Shown: positions 61,799 to 64,000 of the stretch, in pieces
Layout of the letters: every line of letters starts with the position of its first letter
Position numbering within the stretch: position 1 is the first letter of the stretch
Assembly: GCA_902702965.1 (NCBI GenBank)
Contig: CACRXP010000744.1
Location: 38,493-102,492 of the forward strand
Direction: 5' to 3'
Length of the DNA: 64,000 nucleotides
Origin: Spirometra erinaceieuropaei
Taxonomy: Eukaryota; Platyhelminthes; Cestoda; Diphyllobothriidea; Diphyllobothriidae
Program-made: the position numbers and the translations under genes
Notes under the pieces: generated by a model
What the model was told of the DNA's origin: nothing
Database searches by the model: none
What the model saw: the letters and a program-made list of their open reading frames with translations, nothing else

Positions 61799-62799
61799 AA
61801 GTAGGTGGGCTAACTCAGGAAATGTCGGCCGAAATTTCGAAATACGTTCTTGTTTCGAGAAGATTAATTAAGTATGGTTGCAAAATTCATCGCCGTCCAG
61901 CATAATTCTATAATGATCCAGTTACTTCAGGGTTCCTTCTTTCGGAAGAACTAATTTCCGACTGTATGCAAGAACTACACTCTGCAAAAATAATTACTTA
62001 CGTAGCATGCGCTTGTTTCATTGATTTCCGATTACTTTAAAAGTTCAATTATATTTCAGGAAAAAATGCATAAAAATATTCATTCTTTTACTTATTTGAT
62101 GGAAAATCACGTTTCATTCCAATGTTATACTCGAAGGAAGAATATAATTTGGTTTCAAAAGAACTTTTTTAACTCCTGAATAATTTTGAACCCTATCTGC
62201 TGTTATACTTGCATTCAGGGTTTAAACACTACAAGCCGTATATTTTCTCTATATAGAAAACCCTATATTTATCTATGGTATTAAGAGGAGACCATATGTG
62301 GTTCATAAAATTAAGCAGTTGATTTGAGCAATATTGTTCACTTTACAAGTCACATTGGTAAATGCAGACACAGGACGTTTTATGAACGGCCATTTCACGA
62401 TATTAAATATTCTCACAGTTAGAAACATTTTGAAACCAGATGAAACCGAATTGTACCCTTCCATCGAGTATAAGGTTGGAATAAACGTAATTTTCCTCCG
62501 AATAGGTAAAAGAATGAATACTTTTATGCATGTTTTTCCTGAAATATAGACGAACATTTAAGGGCATCGAAAATCAATCAGAAAAATGCATGCTACGTAA
62601 GTAGTAATTTTTTGCAGAGTATAGATCCTGCATGCGGTCGGAAATAAGTGCGTTCGAAAGAAGGCACCCTGGGGTAACTGGATCATTATAGAATTACGCT
62701 GGACGGAGATTACTTTTACAACCATACATAATTAATCTGTTTGAAAGGAGAACGTATTTCGAAATTTCGGCCGACAGTTCATGAGTTAGCCCAACTAGG
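61799..62799 (+). mobile_element. Foldback element copy J, subfamily 1
   Basis: A roughly 1-kb copy with worn tips: the left reads AAGTAGGTGGGCTAACTCAGG, and the right ends CATGAGTTAGCCCAACTAGG followed by TA. The loop is in the plus orientation (CTGAATAATTTTGAACCC). Confidence 0.92.
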
Positions 62800-63741
62800 T
62801 ACGTGTCAGACAGTTCTGTGCGTGCCGGTCTTAATCCATGAGGAAAGGTCCGGTCCAAAAGATGGTACTGACGAAGCTTTGTCATTTTTAGTGGTTTTCT
62901 GTAGTAGTCTCGATGTTATTAGGCGAACTTATTGGCAGTTTCCGGTTTGACGGAGTCCATTTGCCTGAGCAGAGCGTAGACTAGGATTCCGAGGCGAGGG
63001 GATGCTGTTGCTTGTCTGTTCTTGTTTCCGTCAGGCTGAAGTTGGACCTCCTCTTCCGTGTCAGTTCAGCAACTTAATTACCCTTAGGCCTAACAACTTA
63101 ACGTCCTCAACTCATTCGACAATAATGTCTCCTTGAACCGTCGTCGATCACGCTTATGCTGGAGGTATCGCTTCTTTAGTGCTGACATGCAGAATGGAGC
63201 AGGCGAAGCAGATACGCTTAACGATCCGCCACAACCTTCCACTCATTATTTAGGTGAACAGGTCGATGTTTAAAAAGTCGTTATTAGATTTTTAAAAAAG
63301 TGATTCCTTAAGGGGCCCCTGATGGAAGAAAGATGATGTTGGAGGTCTTCAACGTCCCTTTCAATCACGTTGAAATCGAATATTAATAAATTCGATCTGC
63401 GGGCTGTGTAGTTTTGGAAGCGCAAACAGCTCTCTCAACTGTCTTGCATAGAAGAGAGTATGTGGAGAACATTTCGATGAGTCGGAGCCCTCGCAACTGC
63501 GTCATGAAGCCCTATCAACTGTCTACTTATTGTTGAAGTCTTTATTTCCCTCCGAAATTAATGCTCCATCTTGCGGTTAATATTTTGATCAGAAAATTTC
63601 TATTAGTTTTCAATCAATCATCTTCGGCAGGATAACCCAGTAATCTCAGTAAACTGCTCGCCATTTTGACTAGTACTTGTGATAATGGTATGGTAGATCT
63701 ATTAACATGTGTTTCGTTATTGTCATATGTCGAAACTACAG
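62800..63741. other. No gene supported
   Basis: Sequence between foldback copy J and the candidate exon at 63742. CCCTCGCAACTGCGTCATGAAG (about 63488-63509) resembles the start of the W fragment at 14418. Confidence 0.4.
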
Positions 63742-63915
63742 ATGTCTGACTTGGTTTCATTCAGTGATATTTCTGCCACTGCCTACTACAAACCTGACAT
63801 GCCTGATCACTGCAACAAATATTTTGACGGCAACGCCATTCCGTCCTTCAGTTATAAATCACTGCCAGCAAGAAATTCGGACAGGCTTGAAGACCCAACT
63901 TCAGTTAATTTCACG
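63742..63915 (+). CDS. Candidate coding exon of an unidentified gene
   Basis: Exactly 58 codons open from an ATG to a good donor (ACG|GTAAGATG). The residues begin MSDLVSFSDISATAYYKPDM and end LEDPTSVNFT. Composition is protein-like, with Cys, Tyr, Trp-free polar segments and few runs. ACTACAG stands directly before the ATG, so it could be an initiating exon or an internal exon with an acceptor there. No family was recognised. Further exons would lie beyond 64000. Confidence 0.45.
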
Positions 63916-63949
63916 GTAAGATGTGGTTATGCAGCCCCACCTGATGGAC

Positions 63950-64000
63950 ACAATAATTTTGGGTTAGGGTTTAGGGCTGCGGTTAAGGGTTAGGGCTAGG
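63950..64000 (+). repeat. Telomere-like tract at the window end
   Basis: TTGGGTTAGGGTTTAGGG, then GTTAAGGGTTAGGGCTAGG. It continues past the window. It lies 35 bases inside what would be the intron after the exon at 63742. Confidence 0.75.

Noticed and set aside
1..64000. CRISPR arrays, bacterial operons, riboswitches, rRNA genes
   Set aside because: No regularly spaced direct repeats, ribosome binding sites or rRNA-like blocks were seen. The sequence is eukaryotic in style.

Overview
The window reads as intron-rich, repeat-rich animal nuclear DNA with moderate AT content. There are no operons, no rRNA and no intact tRNA gene. Coding exons are short and separated by kilobase introns. The mobile elements are an RTE-type LINE, a CR1/Jockey-type LINE and a Penelope-like element with a GIY-YIG nuclease. 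Degenerate TTAGGG-like tracts are also present. Together these suggest a lophotrochozoan, most likely a parasitic flatworm (tapeworm or fluke). That identification is inference from repeat style, not from a marker gene.

The one gene that can be assembled with confidence runs on the + strand from before position 1576 to 21201. Five exons (1576-1728, 7543-7588, 12002-12118, 13237-13336, 20540-21201) have matching splice phases. They encode the end of a DAPK/DRAK-type Ser/Thr kinase domain and a low-complexity C-terminal tail of about 290 residues. The upstream kinase exons lie outside the window. Three further phase-compatible candidate exons lie inside its introns, including an alternative last exon at 19120-19478 that would add a transmembrane segment.

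The most striking structure is a family of ten foldback elements of about 1 kb (positions 1, 3545, 9036, 14739, 32524, 45173, 47157, 55792, 57045 and 61799), together about 13-14% of the window. Each full copy has two inverted arms of about 370 bp around an asymmetric loop of about 240 bp. Most have termini of the CAGT type next to TA, as in Tc1/mariner elements, and none has a visible transposase. Two subfamilies differ in their termini. Arms within one copy share private substitutions, so they appear to evolve together. A 12-bp palindrome sits at the same place in nearly every arm.

Elsewhere: 14.03-14.35 kb holds a second, unrelated inverted-repeat MITE. 28.5-30.8 kb holds a broken RTE LINE lacking its reverse-transcriptase core. 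37.3-39.8 kb holds a decayed CR1-type LINE on the minus strand. 43.6-44.1 kb holds the nuclease end of a Penelope-like element beside a telomere-like tract. A hairpin with a G-run-rich loop lies at 48.99-49.09 kb. Several families of dispersed GC-rich repeats fill the rest. A candidate short-intron gene lies at 35.7-36.5 kb and a convincing single exon at 63742-63915, the latter followed by another telomere-like tract at the window end. Most other open frames in this window look like chance.
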